Shown here: positions 35,901 through 47,799 of the stretch, piece by piece | Layout: each line of letters opens with the position of its first letter | Numbering within the stretch: position 1 is the first letter of the stretch | Origin: Chamaelirium japonicum | Lineage: Eukaryota; Streptophyta; Magnoliopsida; Liliales; Melanthiaceae | Direction: 5' to 3' | NCBI GenBank assembly: GCA_947650365.1 | Contig: OX393554.1 | Span: forward strand, 35,187,137-35,251,136 | Length of the DNA stretch: 64,000 nucleotides | The notes under the pieces: generated by a model | Told to the model about the DNA's origin: nothing | Seen by the model: the letters and a program-made list of their open reading frames with translations, nothing else | The model's database searches: none | Made by a program: the position numbers and the translations under genes

Positions 35901-38900
35901 ATCGGCATCCGATAATTCGAAGTTGGAATTATTTCGTATTTCGGACTTGCGAGCGGGTTCTAATTGGATATTTGACCAATTTACGCTCCGATTCACCGAT
36001 TTAGAGTCTAAGTGTTGGAAAATCATAACTTAGCGTGTTTCGGATATGAAATAGGTTTGGATTCGATCCGATCGTCATCGGATCGGCATCCGATAATTCG
36101 AAATTGGAATTATTCCGTATTTCGGACTTGCGAGCGGGTTCTAATTGGATATTTTACCAATTTACGCTCCGATTCACCGATTTAGAGTCTAAGTGTTGGA
36201 AAATCATAACTTAGCGTGTTTCGGATATGAAATAGGTTTGGATTCGATCCGATCGTCATCGGATCGGCATCCGATAATTTCAACTTAGAATTATTCCGTA
36301 TTTCGGACTTGCGAGCGGGTTCTAATTGGATATTTGACCAATTTACGCTCCGATTCACCGATTTAGAGTCTAAGTGTTGGAAAATCATAACTTAGTGTGT
36401 TTCGGATATGAAATAGGTTTGGATTCGATCCGATCGTCATCGGATCGGCATCTGATAATTCGAAGTTGGAATTATTCCGTATTTCGGACTTGCGAGCGGG
36501 TTCTAATTGGATATTTGACCAATTTACGCTCCGATTCACCGATTTAGAGTCTAAGTGTTGGAAAATCATAACTTAGCGTGTTTCGGATATGAAATAGCTA
36601 GGTTTGGATTCGATCCGATCGTCATCGGATCGGCATCCGATAATTCCAACTTGGAATTATTCCGTATTTCGGACTTGCGAGCGGGTTCTAATTGGATATT
36701 TGACCAATTTACGCTCCGATTCACCGATTTAGAGTCTAAGTGTTGGAAAATCATAAGTTAGCGTGTTTCGGATATAAAATAGGTTTGGATTCGATCCGAT
36801 CGTCATCGGATCGGCATCCGATAATTCAAAGTTGGAATTATTCCGTATTTCGGACTTGCGAGCGGGTTCTAATTGGATATTTGACCAATTTACGCTCCGA
36901 TTCACCGATTTAGAGTCTAAGTGTTGGAAAATCATAACTTAGCGTGTTTCAGATATGAAATAGCTAGGTTTGGATTCGATCCGATTGTCATCGGATCGGT
37001 ATCCGATAATTCGAAGTTGGAATTATTCCGTATTTCGGACTTGCGAGCGGGTTCTAATTGGATATTTGACCAATTTACGCTCCGATTCACCGATTTAGAG
37101 TCTAAGTATTGGAAAATCATAACTTAGCGTGTTTCGGATATGAAATAGGTTTGGATTCGATCCGATCGTCATCGGATCGGCATCCGATAATTCGAAGTTG
37201 GAATTATTTCGTATTTCGGACTTGCGAGCGGGTTCTAATTGGATATTTGACCAATTTACGCTCCGATTCACCGATTTAGAGTCTAAGTGTTGGAAAATCA
37301 TAACTTAGCATGTTTCGGATATGAAATAGGTTCGGATTCGATCCGATCGTCATCGGATCGGCATCCGATAATTCGAAGTTGGAATTATTTCGTATTTCGG
37401 ACTTGCGAGCGGGTTCTAATTGGATATTTGACCAATTTACGCTCCGATTCACCGATTTAGAGTCTAAGTGTTGGAAAATCATAACTTAGCGTGTTTCGGA
37501 TATGAAATAGGTTTGGATTCGATCCGATCGTCATCGGATCGGCATCCGATAATTCGAAATTGGAATTATTCCGTATTTCGGACTTGCGAGCGGGTTCTAA
37601 TTGGATATTTTACCAATTTACGCTCCGATTCACCGATTTAGAGTCTAAGTGTTGGAAAATCATAACTTAGCGTGTTTCGGATATGAAATAGGTTTGGATT
37701 CGATCCGATCGTCATCGGATCGGCATCCGATAATTTCAACTTGGAATTATTCCGTATTTCGGACTTGCGAGCGGGTTCTAATTGGATATTTGACCAATTT
37801 ACGCTCCGATTCACCGATTTAGAGTCTAAGTGTTGGAAAATCATAACTTAGTGTGTTTCGGATATGAAATAGGTTTGGATTCGATCCGATCGTCATCGGA
37901 TCGGCATCTGATAATTCGAAGTTGGAATTATTCCGTATTTCGGACTTGCGAGCGGGTTCTAATTGGATATTTGACCAATTTACGCTCCGATTCACCGATT
38001 TAGAGTCTAAGTGTTGGAAAATCATAACTTAGCGTGTTTCGGATATGAAATAGCTAGGTTTGGATTCGATCCGATCGTCATCGGATCGGCATCCGATAAT
38101 TCCAACTTGGAATTATTCCGTATTTCGGACTTGCGAGCGGGTTCTAATTGGATATTTGACCAATTTACGCTCCGATTCACCGATTTAGAGTCTAAGTGTT
38201 GGAAAATCATAAGTTAGCGTGTTTCGGATATGAAATAGGTTTGGATTCGATCCGATCGTCATCGGATCGGCATCCGATAATTCGAAGTTTGAATTATTCC
38301 GTATTTCGGACTTGCGAGCGAGTTCTAATTGGATATTTGACCAATTTACGCTCCGATTCACCGATTTATAGTCTAAGTGTTGGAAAATCATAACTTAGCG
38401 TGTTTCAGATATGAAATAGGTTTGGATTCGATCCGATCGTCATCGGATCGGCATCCGATAATTCGAAGTTGGAATTATTCCGTATTTCGGACTTGCGAGC
38501 GGGTTCTAATTGGATATTTGACCAATTTACGCTCCGATTCACCGATTTAGAGTCTAAGTGTTGGAAAATCATAAGTTAGCGTGTTTCGGATATGAAATAG
38601 GTTTGGATTCGATCCGATCGTCATCGGATCGGCATCCGATAATTCGAAGTTGGAATTATTCCGTATTTCGGACTTGCGAGCGGGTTCTAATTGGATATTT
38701 GACCAATTTACGCTCCGATTCACCGATTTAGAGTCTAAGTGTTGGAAAATCATAACTTAGCGTGTTTCGGATATGAAATAGCTAGGTTTGGATTCGATCC
38801 GATTGTCATCGGATCGGCATCCGATAATTCGAAGTTGGAATTATTCCGTATTTCGGACTTGCGAGCGGGTTCTAATTGGATATTTGACCAATTTACGCTC

Positions 38901-40975
38901 CGATTCACCGATTTAGAGTCTAAGTGTTGGAAAATCATAACTTAGCGTGTTTCGGATATGAAATAGGTTTGGATTCGATCCGATCGTCATCGGATCGGCA
39001 TCCGATAATTCAAAGTTGGAATTATTCCGTATTTCGGACTTGCGAGCGGGTTCTAATTGGATATTTGACCAATTTACGTTCCGATTCACCAATTTAGAGT
39101 CTAAGTGTTGGAAAATCAAAACTTAGCATTTTTCGGATACGAAATAGGTTCGGATTCGATCCGATCGTCATCGGATCGGCATTCGATAATTCGAAGTTGG
39201 AATTATTCCGTATTTCGGACTTGCGAGCGGGTTCTAATTGGATATTTGACCAATTTACGCTCCGATTCACCGATTTAGAGTCTAAGTGTTGGAAAATCAT
39301 AACTTAGAGTGTTTCGGATATGAAATAGGTTTGGATTCGATCCGATCGTCATCGGATCGGCATCCGATAATTCGAAATTGGAATTATTCCGTATTTTGGA
39401 CTTGCGAGCGGGTTCTAATTGGATATTTGACCAATTTACGCTCCGATTCACCGATTTAGAGTCTAAGTGTTGGAAAATCATAACTTAGCGTGTTTCAGAT
39501 ATGAAATAGGTTTGGATTCAATCCGATCGTCATCGGATCGGCATCCGATAATTTCAACTTGGAATTATTCCGTATTTCGGACTTGCGAGCGGGTTCTAAT
39601 TGGATATTTGACCAATTTACGCTCCGATTCACCGATTTAGAGTCTAAGTGTTGGAAAATCATAACTTAGTGTGTTTCGGATATGAAATAGGTTTGGATTC
39701 GATCCGATCGTCATCGGATCGGCATCCGATAATTCGAAGTTGGAATTATTCCGTATTTCGGACTTGCGAGCGGGTTCTAATTGGATATTTGACCAATTTA
39801 CGCTCCGATTCACCGATTTAGAGTCTAAGTGTTGGAAAATCATAACTTAGCGTGTTTCGGATATGAAATAGCTAGGTTTGGATTCGATCCGATCGTCATC
39901 GGATCGGCATCCGATAATTCCAACTTGGAATTATTCCGTATTTCGAACTTGCGAGCGGGTTCTAATTGGATATTTGACCAATTTACGCTCCGATTCACCG
40001 ATTTAGAGTCTAAGTGTTGGAAAATCATAAGTTAGCGTGTTTCGGATATAAAATAGGTTTGGATTCGATTCGATCGTCATCGGATCGGCATCCGATAATT
40101 CGAAGTTGGAATTATTCCGTATTTCGGACTTGCGAGCGGGTTCTAATTGGATATTTGACCAATTTACGCTCCGATTCACCGATTTATAGTCTAAGTGTTG
40201 GAAAATCATAACTTAGCGTGTTTCAGATATGAAATAGGTTTGGATTCGATCCGATCGTCATCGGATCGGCATCCGATAATTCGAAGTTGGAATTATTCCG
40301 TATTTCGGACTTGCGAGCGGGTTCTAATTGGATTTTTGACCAATTTACGCTCCGATTCACCGATTTAGAGTCTAAGTGTTGGAAAATCATAACTTAGCGT
40401 GTTTCGGATATGAAATAGGTTTGGATTCGATCCGATCGTCATCGGATCAGCATCCGATAATTCGAAGTTTGAATTATTCCGTATTTCGGACTTGCGAGCG
40501 GGTTCTAATTGGATATTTGACCAATTTACGCTCCGATTCACCGATTTAGAGTCTAAGTGTTGGAAAATCATAACTTGGCGTGTTTCGGATATGAAATAGG
40601 TTTGGATTCGATCTGATCGTCATCGGATCGGCATCTGATAATTCGAAGTTGGAATTATTCCGTATTCCGGACTTGCGAGCGGGTTCTAATTGGATATTTG
40701 ACCAATTTACGCTCCGATTCACCGATTTAGAGTCTAAGTGTTGGAAAATCATAATTTAGCGTGTTTCGGATATGAAATAGGTTTGGATTCGATCCGATCG
40801 TCATCGGATCGGCATCCGATAATTCCAACTTGGAATTATTCCGTATTTCGGACTTGCGAGCGGGTTCTAATTGGATATTTGACCAATTTACGCTCCGATT
40901 CACCGATTTAGAGTCTAAGTGTTGGAAAATCATAAGTTAGCGTGTTTCGGATATGAAATAGTTTTGGATTCTATC
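32930..40975 (+). repeat. Satellite array: about 44 copies of a 181-bp unit inside the CACTA
   Basis: The unit is 181 bp, or 185 bp when it carries the insertion GCTA in GAAATAGCTAGG. Nearly every copy includes TTAGCGTGTTTCGGATATGAA, the palindrome CGATCCGAT-CGTC-ATCGGATCG (9-bp perfect arms), GCATCCGATAATTC and TTGCGAGCGGGTTCTAATTGG. Copies are mostly within a few percent of each other. Open frames of 62-68 residues recur on both strands with the period and are not genes. A partial copy follows a short insertion at 41026-41079. Confidence 0.97.
35330..38240 (+). repeat. Higher-order repeat in the satellite: a 1,456-bp block repeated in tandem
   Basis: Private variants recur exactly 1,456 bp apart, which equals eight units of which two are the 185-bp form. 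Examples: GATTGTCATCGGATCGGTATCC (35528 and 36984), AGCATGTTTCGG (35852 and 37308) and ATTTTACCAATTTACG (36152 and 37608). A second series is offset by 1,818 bp, or ten units: GATTTATAGTC (38364 and 40182), and the 185-bp copies at 38011 and 39829. Confidence 0.85.
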
Positions 40976-41154
40976 ATTTAAAAGAAAAACAGAGGCTACA
41001 TCATTACCATGAGAGAGAGAGAGACCATTTACGATCTGATTTACCGATTTTGAGTCTAAGTGTTGGAAAATTATAAGTGTGATAATATGATCTAAACTCA
41101 AATTAGTAAGATTCATATTTTTTGCTAATATTATAAAGATTAGTAAGTACCTGA

Positions 41155-42849
41155 TCATGAGGATGAGCCACCGCTAGATCGGCTTATGAATTCATAAAAT
41201 TTACGCTCCAGTTCCCTGCGAGCTTCTCTTTCCTCATCGAGGGACTTCTTCTCTGCCTCAACCCTCTGCTCGAGGGCCTGCCTCTGCTCTCGCTCCGCCT
41301 CAATCCTCTGCTCGAGGGCCTGCCTCTGCTCTCGCTCCGCGTCTAGCGCAGACTGCAGCTGAGTGATAGCACCGGTCTGGGTGTCCCGTGCCCTCGAGTG
41401 CATACCCTCTCGTCCAAAGTAGGAGGAGGGCGTGACTCCAAGGCCAGTACAGAGGACACGGCCGTGCGTGGCAGGTCTCAGCACAGTATCCATCGCTGAG
41501 TCGACAGATACTGAGCTGGAGGAGGAGCCGGCCTCGCCCGACGGGGTCACCAGAAGTCGCATCCTCTCCTATATAAAAACAACCAATGATATTCAATGAT
41601 ATTTTATGGCATATGTATAAGAATATATTAACAGTAATTTAATTACTTACCACTTGCGAGGCAACCCTGTCGTCCAGAAACTCCCCATCGATACGGCGCC
41701 TCCTAGAGGCCTCAAAAAGGTCAATCCTATTAGGCTCGTGGCCCAAGGACTGTGTCTGTTGGACATATAAAATAAATAGATGAGTTAATATAACATGTAT
41801 AGAGCTTTAAATAATAACAATATTTGTATCATTTACCAGCTGCTGGGCAAGCTGGGGCATGGAGGTCCTCCCCTTCATTGGAGCAGGTGTCGTCGAGGCA
41901 CTTCTATTCTGCTTGCCTATAGCAGATTTCGCCTGTGTCAATCGATTAAATTTTGAAACATCAATACAAATTTTTAGTATAACATTAAAACAAGTACGAA
42001 TCAACAAAATTATAATTATACCTGAAAGCTAGGGGTGGCCCAGTGAGCGACCAAAAACTATAGAATGTGTAGCGGTGGTGCGTCTCTCGTCCCGGCCGCA
42101 GCCTGTACCTCCTCAGCCGGCTGGCCGACCAAGTAACCGTAGAGCTGGTAGAGCTCGTGACGGTAATCCCTGTACCGCTCACCCATCGTCTTCCACAAGT
42201 CCTCCCGATGGGTGTCGGTTTCCATGTTCTCCCATTTAAATTTCTCCTGTAAAATCAATTTAGAAACAAGTCATTTTATCAAATCAAATTATAAAGAAGT
42301 ACGATATTATTCTAAAATGCTTTAATGAAACTAACGTACCAAAAACTGCTGATACATCCTCTCCTTATAGGAAGCATCAATGTTCTTCCACCCCCTTAAC
42401 CCCACAATCGGGGCATTCTTCTCCTCCCGTACTATCATGCCGACCCACGTGGCGGCGTTAGAAGCGTGCTCGCCCACAAAGGTCCTGCTGCTCCACTGTA
42501 GGGACAGCGGCTCGCGTAAGGCCGACAAGCGCCGGGCCGTCGTCACGCCCCGGTCGCCTACGTGCCTGGTCGACCCTGCAAATAAAATATAGATCAGTAC
42601 TGAAGAAGTATTTACAACATATATAAAACTTTAGATCTAAACATTACCTGTGGGCGTAGACGCTGTAGCCGAGTGCTGAGCACTGCTCAAAGCTCTGGAG
42701 GCTGCGACCACAGCAGGAGCTGGTGTGGAGAGAGGAACATCACTACCAGATTTGGACGGCTCAGCCTCGGACCCTGGGGTGGCAGCCGGAGCGCTCCGAG
42801 CTACCCCACCCCTGCCTCTGCCTCTACGAACATATGACCGTGATGCCAT
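41155..42849 (-). CDS. CACTA TNPA-like protein (Transposase_24 family), six exons
   Basis: Exons on the minus strand are 42849-42648, 42575-42340, 42246-42022, 41932-41837, 41755-41651 and 41568-41155. All introns are GT-AG and the phases agree throughout, giving about 425 codons. The N-terminus is RG/Ala/Ser-rich (YVRRGRGRGG). The Transposase_24-type core has RGWKNIDASYKERMYQQF, FKWENM and FLVAHWATPSFQ, then HEPNRIDLFEASRRRR, as in the second gene of plant CACTA elements. The C-terminus is a coiled coil built on EREQRQALEQRI repeats. TNPA-type proteins bind subterminal repeats and bring the two ends together; they do not cut. One in-frame TAG lies at 42058-42060 in exon 3, so a full protein is not expected unless it is read through or is an assembly error. 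Confidence 0.75.
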
Positions 42850-43002
42850 CTGAAATAATTTAATTTACATATGAAACAGTAAGATTTACATATGAAACAA
42901 TATGAAACAGTTTGATTTACATATGAACCAGTATGATTTGCATATGAAACAATATGAAACAATATGAACCTGCTCGCAATATGAAACAATATGAAACAGT
43001 TA

Positions 43003-43379
43003 GACTCTAAATCGGTTAATCGGATCGTAAATTGGTCAAATATCCAATTAGAACCCGCTCGCAAGTCCGAAATACGGAATATAATTCCAAGTTCAAATTA
43101 TCGGATGCCGATCCGATGACGATCGGATCGAATCCAAACCTATTTCATATCCGAAATACGCTAACTTATGATTTTCCAACACTTAGACTCTAAATCGGTG
43201 AATCGGAGCGTAAATTGGTCAAATATCCAATTAGAACCCGCTCGCAAGTCCGAAATACGGAATAATTCCAAGTTGCAATTATCGGATGCCGATCCGATGA
43301 CGATCGGATCGAATCCAAACCTATTTCATATCCGAAACACGCTAACTTATGATTTTCCAACACTTAGACACTTATCCAA
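43003..43379 (-). repeat. Two inverted copies of the 181-bp satellite unit on the right side of the CACTA
   Basis: The same unit, including the ATCGGATCG palindrome and the TTAGCGTGTTTCGG segment, occurs about twice in the opposite orientation to the main array, beyond the TNPA-like gene. The gene is thus framed by inverted copies. Confidence 0.92.
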
Positions 43380-43489
43380 AGTTATGCGATAGTAAGTCAA
43401 CAAGTCAGGGAGCCTCATCAAGTAAACACTTGGGGTCTGACGGTTCTCTCTGTCACTCGAGTAGATTTATGGCTTTAGCATACCTCATA

Positions 43490-43880
43490 TCACACCGAAC
43501 CGACAAAAACCGACCATTTCGGTTTCGGTTTCGGTTTCGGTTTCGGTTTTGGATTTTTGTAAACTGAAAAAAATATAACCGACAAAACCGACACCGAAAC
43601 CGACCGACAAAACCGACGCTCACCCTAGTCTAAAAACTACATTTTGCCCCCCATTCCCCTATTCAATTCAGTTTTGATAGGATATAAAAAATCAATGTTT
43701 TAATTAAAACACGAAAACTCGACTCGACTCGAAACCTTAATGAGTCGAGTAGACTCGACAACTCGGCTAAAACCCGACAAAACTCGAGTCGGATCGAAAC
43801 TCAGCCGAGTCGGATCGAAACTCGAGTTTTGGATCGAGTCGGATCGAAACTCAGCCGAGTTGAGTCGACTCTGCGAGTTT
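43490..43880. repeat. Hexamer and CGAGT-rich simple repeats in the CACTA
   Basis: A run of five TTTCGG units (near 43520-43550) is followed by ACCGAC-rich sequence, and then by a second block (43710-43870) rich in GACTCGA/TCGAGTC words with two near-copies of GGATCGAAACTCAGCCGAGT. No gene is seen. Confidence 0.7.
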
Positions 43881-44010
43881 TAAAACAGTGTAAAAATTAC
43901 CAATTGAGGGAATTAAGCAGTTTTGATAAGATAAAAATTACTCATATAAATGAATTGGAATAACTCATATGAATCGTATGATAATAACTCATATGAATGA
44001 ATCGTATGAA

Positions 44011-44352
44011 TGGATACATTCCCATTCCCCCCGCGCACCGTCGCCATCTTCGAATAAAGTATTTTCTACGGTAAAACCCAAAACATAACTGGAAGAATAA
44101 AGTATTTTCAAGCCCAAAACATAAGGAAAAGAGACATAATCAATTATGTCAAACCCAAAACATAACTGGATACATTCCCATTCTATTAGGTCAAACCAAA
44201 AATATTAGGTTGAATACTTTATTCTTCCAATCTATTAGGTTGAATACTTTATTCTTCCAGTTTTGGGTTTGATCTAATTGATTGTGCGTGGAGGGAATGA
44301 GAATGTATCCAATTCGCGACGGTGCGTGGGGGGAATGGGAATGTATCCATGT
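44011..44352. mobile_element. Fold-back element inside the CACTA
   Basis: GGATACATTCCCATTCCCCC (from 44011) returns inverted as GGGGGAATGGGAATGTATCC (to 44350), and inner segments AACTGGAAGAATAAAGTATT and AATACTTTATTCTTCCAGTT also pair. The arms are about 150 bp. Target duplication not resolved. Confidence 0.55.
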
Positions 44353-44447
44353 CACTCTTCAAATCTATTAGGTCAAACCCAAAACATAAGGAAAAGAGAC
44401 ACAATCAAAATTCAAGCAAATTCAAGCAAAATATATCAATATGCATT

Positions 44448-44576
44448 CAAGGAGGAGGAGCTCACCGACGCGCACGAGAGGGGAGGGGTGGCCGGCCGGC
44501 CGGAGGGGGGGAGGGAGGCTGGGGAGGGGGGGGAGACCGGGGAGGGGGGGAGGGTGGCCGGGGAGGGGGGGAGATT

Positions 44577-44608
<32 letters not shown>

Positions 44609-44640
44609 GGGAGGGGTTTAGATCGAAACACAATAGAAGG
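44448..44640. repeat. GA/GGGGAGG-rich purine tract
   Basis: It consists of repeated GGGAGG/GGCCGG words and a (GA)n run near 44575-44602. Open frames here are low-complexity shadows. Confidence 0.8.
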
Positions 44641-44669
44641 GGGGATCGCTGAAACTGTTTTAAAACAGG

Positions 44670-45236
44670 GTTTTTACCGACGGACATTTAACTTCCGTCG
44701 GTAAAAATCGACGACGATAATACCTTTTTACCGACGGATATTTAATGTCCGTCGGTATATACCGACGGTAATTAAATATCCGTCGGTATAATGTCCCGAC
44801 GAAACTCAGGGTTTCATTTTTTCCAGAGGCTCGGTTTCTACCCTGAGTTTCGTCGGGACAATTTTACCGACGGATATTTACTTACCGTCGGTATTCTGTC
44901 GACGGACGTATAATTTCCGTCGGTAATAGTAGTTATACCGACGACAATATAAAGCCCGTCGGTAAAATATCACCCTGAGTTCCGTGGTGACATTGTACCG
45001 ACGGACTTTATTTAGCTGTCGGTATAAAGTATTATACCGACGAATATATTCATGCCGTCGGTATAAAGCCTTTTTACCGACGGTAAATAGTTGACCGTCG
45101 GTAATAAATGTGTAATAAAAATTAAAAAAATTGAAGTTATAATACCGACGGACATTGTATTTACCGTCGGTATAAAGTATATTATTACCGACGGTTATAA
45201 TAATGTCTGTCGGTAAAGAACCTTCTCCTTGTAGTG
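44670..45236. repeat. CACTA right subterminal and terminal repeats
   Basis: More than twenty TACCGACGG/CCGTCGGTA words occur, plus two inverted copies of a CCCTGAGTTTCGTCGGGAC-like segment near 44800-44850. The tip is CTTGTAGTG. Confidence 0.88.
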
Positions 45237-45239
45237 TGG

Positions 45240-47754
45240 AAAGGCCATGGGCTTGTCAATTGATGGAGCTCATCTGCTGGGAGATGGATAGCCCGAGCAT
45301 GTATTTGGCAAGGTTCGCATCTTTGAACCACTTGATGAGCGTCTCTTGCCATAGTGGGCCAGTAGTAGCCTTGTAGTTTCGTCTTGGCCTCGAGAGATCT
45401 TCCTCCCGAATGATTCCCGCAGGCTCCGGAGTGGATGTCAACCAGAATTGCATTTGCTTGCTCAGGGCCAATGCATTTGAGCATCATCCCGTGGTGAGAC
45501 TTAAAATATAGATCTTCACCTTGAAAGTTATAGAACGGAAGCTTTCTTTGTAGTCTTCGGGCTTGATTTGGGTCTTTGGGCACCTTGCCATGTTTGAAGA
45601 AGTCGAAGATTGGCTGTCTCCAATCATCGAGCTTATTTGTGGTGGTAAGGTTCGAGGCCAATTGTTCTCCACCCCCAGATCTTTCTGTAGTGGCGAAGAT
45701 CTGTTGCTCGGGGGTGGTCTTGGGCGCTTCTTGGTAATCGATTTGTATTTGTCTTCCTCCAAGCGAATCTCCAATAACCGAAGCAGCATTGGCTAGAGCA
45801 TCTGCTTCTCGATTTTCTGCCCTTGGAATTTGAATGAATTCGGTGCTAGTAAAACGTTGTTGAAAACGTCGCACTAGGGCCAAGTAATTCTGCATTCTTT
45901 CTTCTCGTGCTATGTACTCCCTATTGATTTGCCTTATGATTAGCTGGGAATCGTTGTAGACGATGATTCAATCCACCTCCAGGGATCAGCCATCTCGAGC
46001 CCGAAAATGAGTGCTTCATATTCGGCTTCGTTGTTGGTGGCATTGAATCCGAGGAGAGTGGCCTTCTGAAGATGATCAAGTTCGGGGGATACCAAGACTA
46101 TCCCAGTTCCCGAATCGATCACACTTAAAGCTCCATCAGTATAAAACTTCCATGGAGTTGGTATTGTGGCAGGAGCCTCAAAGCTTGGATTGGTTTTTGT
46201 AGCCGGATTGAATGGAGGTTCAGCTTCATCTTCAAGGCACATATCGACATCTTCCTCCTAAGTTATGGGGTCTTCAATTGGAAAGTCAGCTAGAAAATCA
46301 GCAATTGCTTGCCCCTTGATTGAAGTGCGAGTTTCAAATTGGATCCCCAGAGCGCTCATCTCGATTACCCATTTGGTCATTCGACCTGATCGACCCGCCT
46401 TGTCGATGATATCTTTGAGTGGGTGTTCTGAGATGACTATGATCTGATGGGAAACAAAATAAGGTTGGAGACGACGCGATGCAGTGAGCAAGGCCAGTAT
46501 GACCTTCTCCGTCTTTGAATAGTGAGTCTCAGCAGGGAGGAGTGTATGGCTAATGTAGTAGACCGGATGTTCGACGCCTTCTCTTTTGCTGACTAGAACC
46601 GTACTGATTGCTTGATCAGTGACGGCGAGATAGAGCCAGAGATCTTCTTTTGGAGGTGGAGCTGTAAGGATGGGAGCTTGCACGAGATATCTCTTGACGT
46701 CTTGAAAGGCTTGTTCGCAAGTTGGACTCCAGCCAGACGTATCCACCTTTCGTAGCTTGTCGAAGAGTGGCTTGCACTTGTCGGAAGATTTTAAGATAAA
46801 TCGATTAAGGACTGCTAACCTTCCAGTGAGGCGTTGAACTTCTTTCCGATTTGTAGGTGATGGCATATCGAGGATTGCTCGAATTTGATCAGGATTGGCT
46901 TCGATACCCCTCCTGGTCACAAGGTGGCCCAGGAATTTGCCCGATTGGACTCCGAAAGCACACTTAGCTGGATTGAGCTTCATGTGGTATTTTCGGAGGA
47001 TTTGGAAGGTTTCTGCTAGATCGGTTAGATGACCCCCTCGAATGGAGCTTTTGGTGAGGAGATCATCGACGTAGACTTCGATGTTGCACCCAATTTGATC
47101 TTCGAACATCTTGGTGACCAACCGTTGATAAGTAGAACCAGCATTTTTGAGGCCGAAGGGCATTACGTTGTAGCAATAGAGACCTCGGCTAGTCACAAAG
47201 CAAGTCTTCTCTTAATCATCCGGATGAAGCGGAATTTGATTGTACCCAGAGTATCCATCCATGAAAGATAGGAGCTCGTGGCCAGCGGTGGCATCGACGA
47301 GCCTATCTATCCTTGGCATGGGGAATGGATCTTTGGGACAAGCTTTGTTGAGGTTGGTGAAGTCGATGCACACTCTGACCTTCCTATTCTTTTTAGGGAC
47401 AGCAACTATATTGGAGATCCAAGTAGGGTACTCTACTTCACGAATGAAGCTTGCTGCGAGTAGCTTACTGATCTCCTCTTGAACTGCAACTTGTAGTTCT
47501 GGTCGAATTGTGCATGGCTTTTGCTTGACAGGCTTCATTTCTTCTTTGATTGCTAGTCGATGGCACGCGTCATCTGGATTGATCCCAGGCATGTCTTCAA
47601 AACACCAGACGAAGACGTCGATGTTGGACTGAAGGAAGGATATCATATCTCGCGCTTCTGCATCGCTGAGACCGGTACCGATGAATGTTTGTTGAGATAG
47701 ATCTCCTCTGTCGATATTGACTGGAATGATTTCTTCGATTGAAGGTGAAGTCAC
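45240..47754 (-). CDS. Element B pol region: RT, RNase H, archaeal-type RNase H, integrase N-terminus
   Basis: In element order the segment holds the reverse transcriptase (FTNLNKACPKDPFPMPRID, MDGYSGYNQI, then MPFGLKNAG and the catalytic YVDD), a Ty3-type RNase H, the archaeal-type RNase H (FYTDGALS, ATNNEAEYEALIFGL) and the integrase zinc-binding HHCC segment (HSGACGNHSGG...CEPCQIH). These enzymes copy the RNA to DNA, remove the RNA and prepare integration. Presence of both RNases H is diagnostic of the Tat group. The region is broken in several places and is not functional here. Confidence 0.85.
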
Positions 47755-47799
47755 CTACTCGATTGGTGGGGGCTCGACCAGCGGGATCTTTTTTGATTG

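Larger units (their letters stand above)
31922..45236. mobile_element. CACTA (En/Spm) DNA transposon carrying a satellite array
   Basis: The left end CACTACAAAAAAAACAG and the complement of the right end CACTACAAGGAGAAGG define the element. It is flanked by the 3-bp duplication TGG (31919-31921 and 45237-45239), the size CACTA makes. Both subterminal zones (31940-32470 and 44670-45230) are packed with TACCGACGG/CCGTCGGTA words, the presumed TNPA binding sites. The only gene is a TNPA-like (Transposase_24) gene on the minus strand. The catalytic TNPD (Transposase_21) gene is missing, so the 13.3-kb element is non-autonomous. Most of its length is a 181-bp satellite array. It sits inside the integrase region of element B, so it is younger. 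Confidence 0.93.

Noticed and set aside
32930-40975. CRISPR-like array
   Set aside because: The units are 181 bp head-to-tail with no spacers and sit in a eukaryotic transposon.
32930-43379. Dozens of 62-74-residue open frames on both strands
   Set aside because: They recur with the 181-bp satellite period, overlap each other antisense and are all the same repeat translation; no start context or coding signal.
44278-44652. A 124-residue Gly/Glu-rich frame
   Set aside because: It is produced by a purine-rich simple repeat; the opposite strand gives an equally open Pro/Ser frame.
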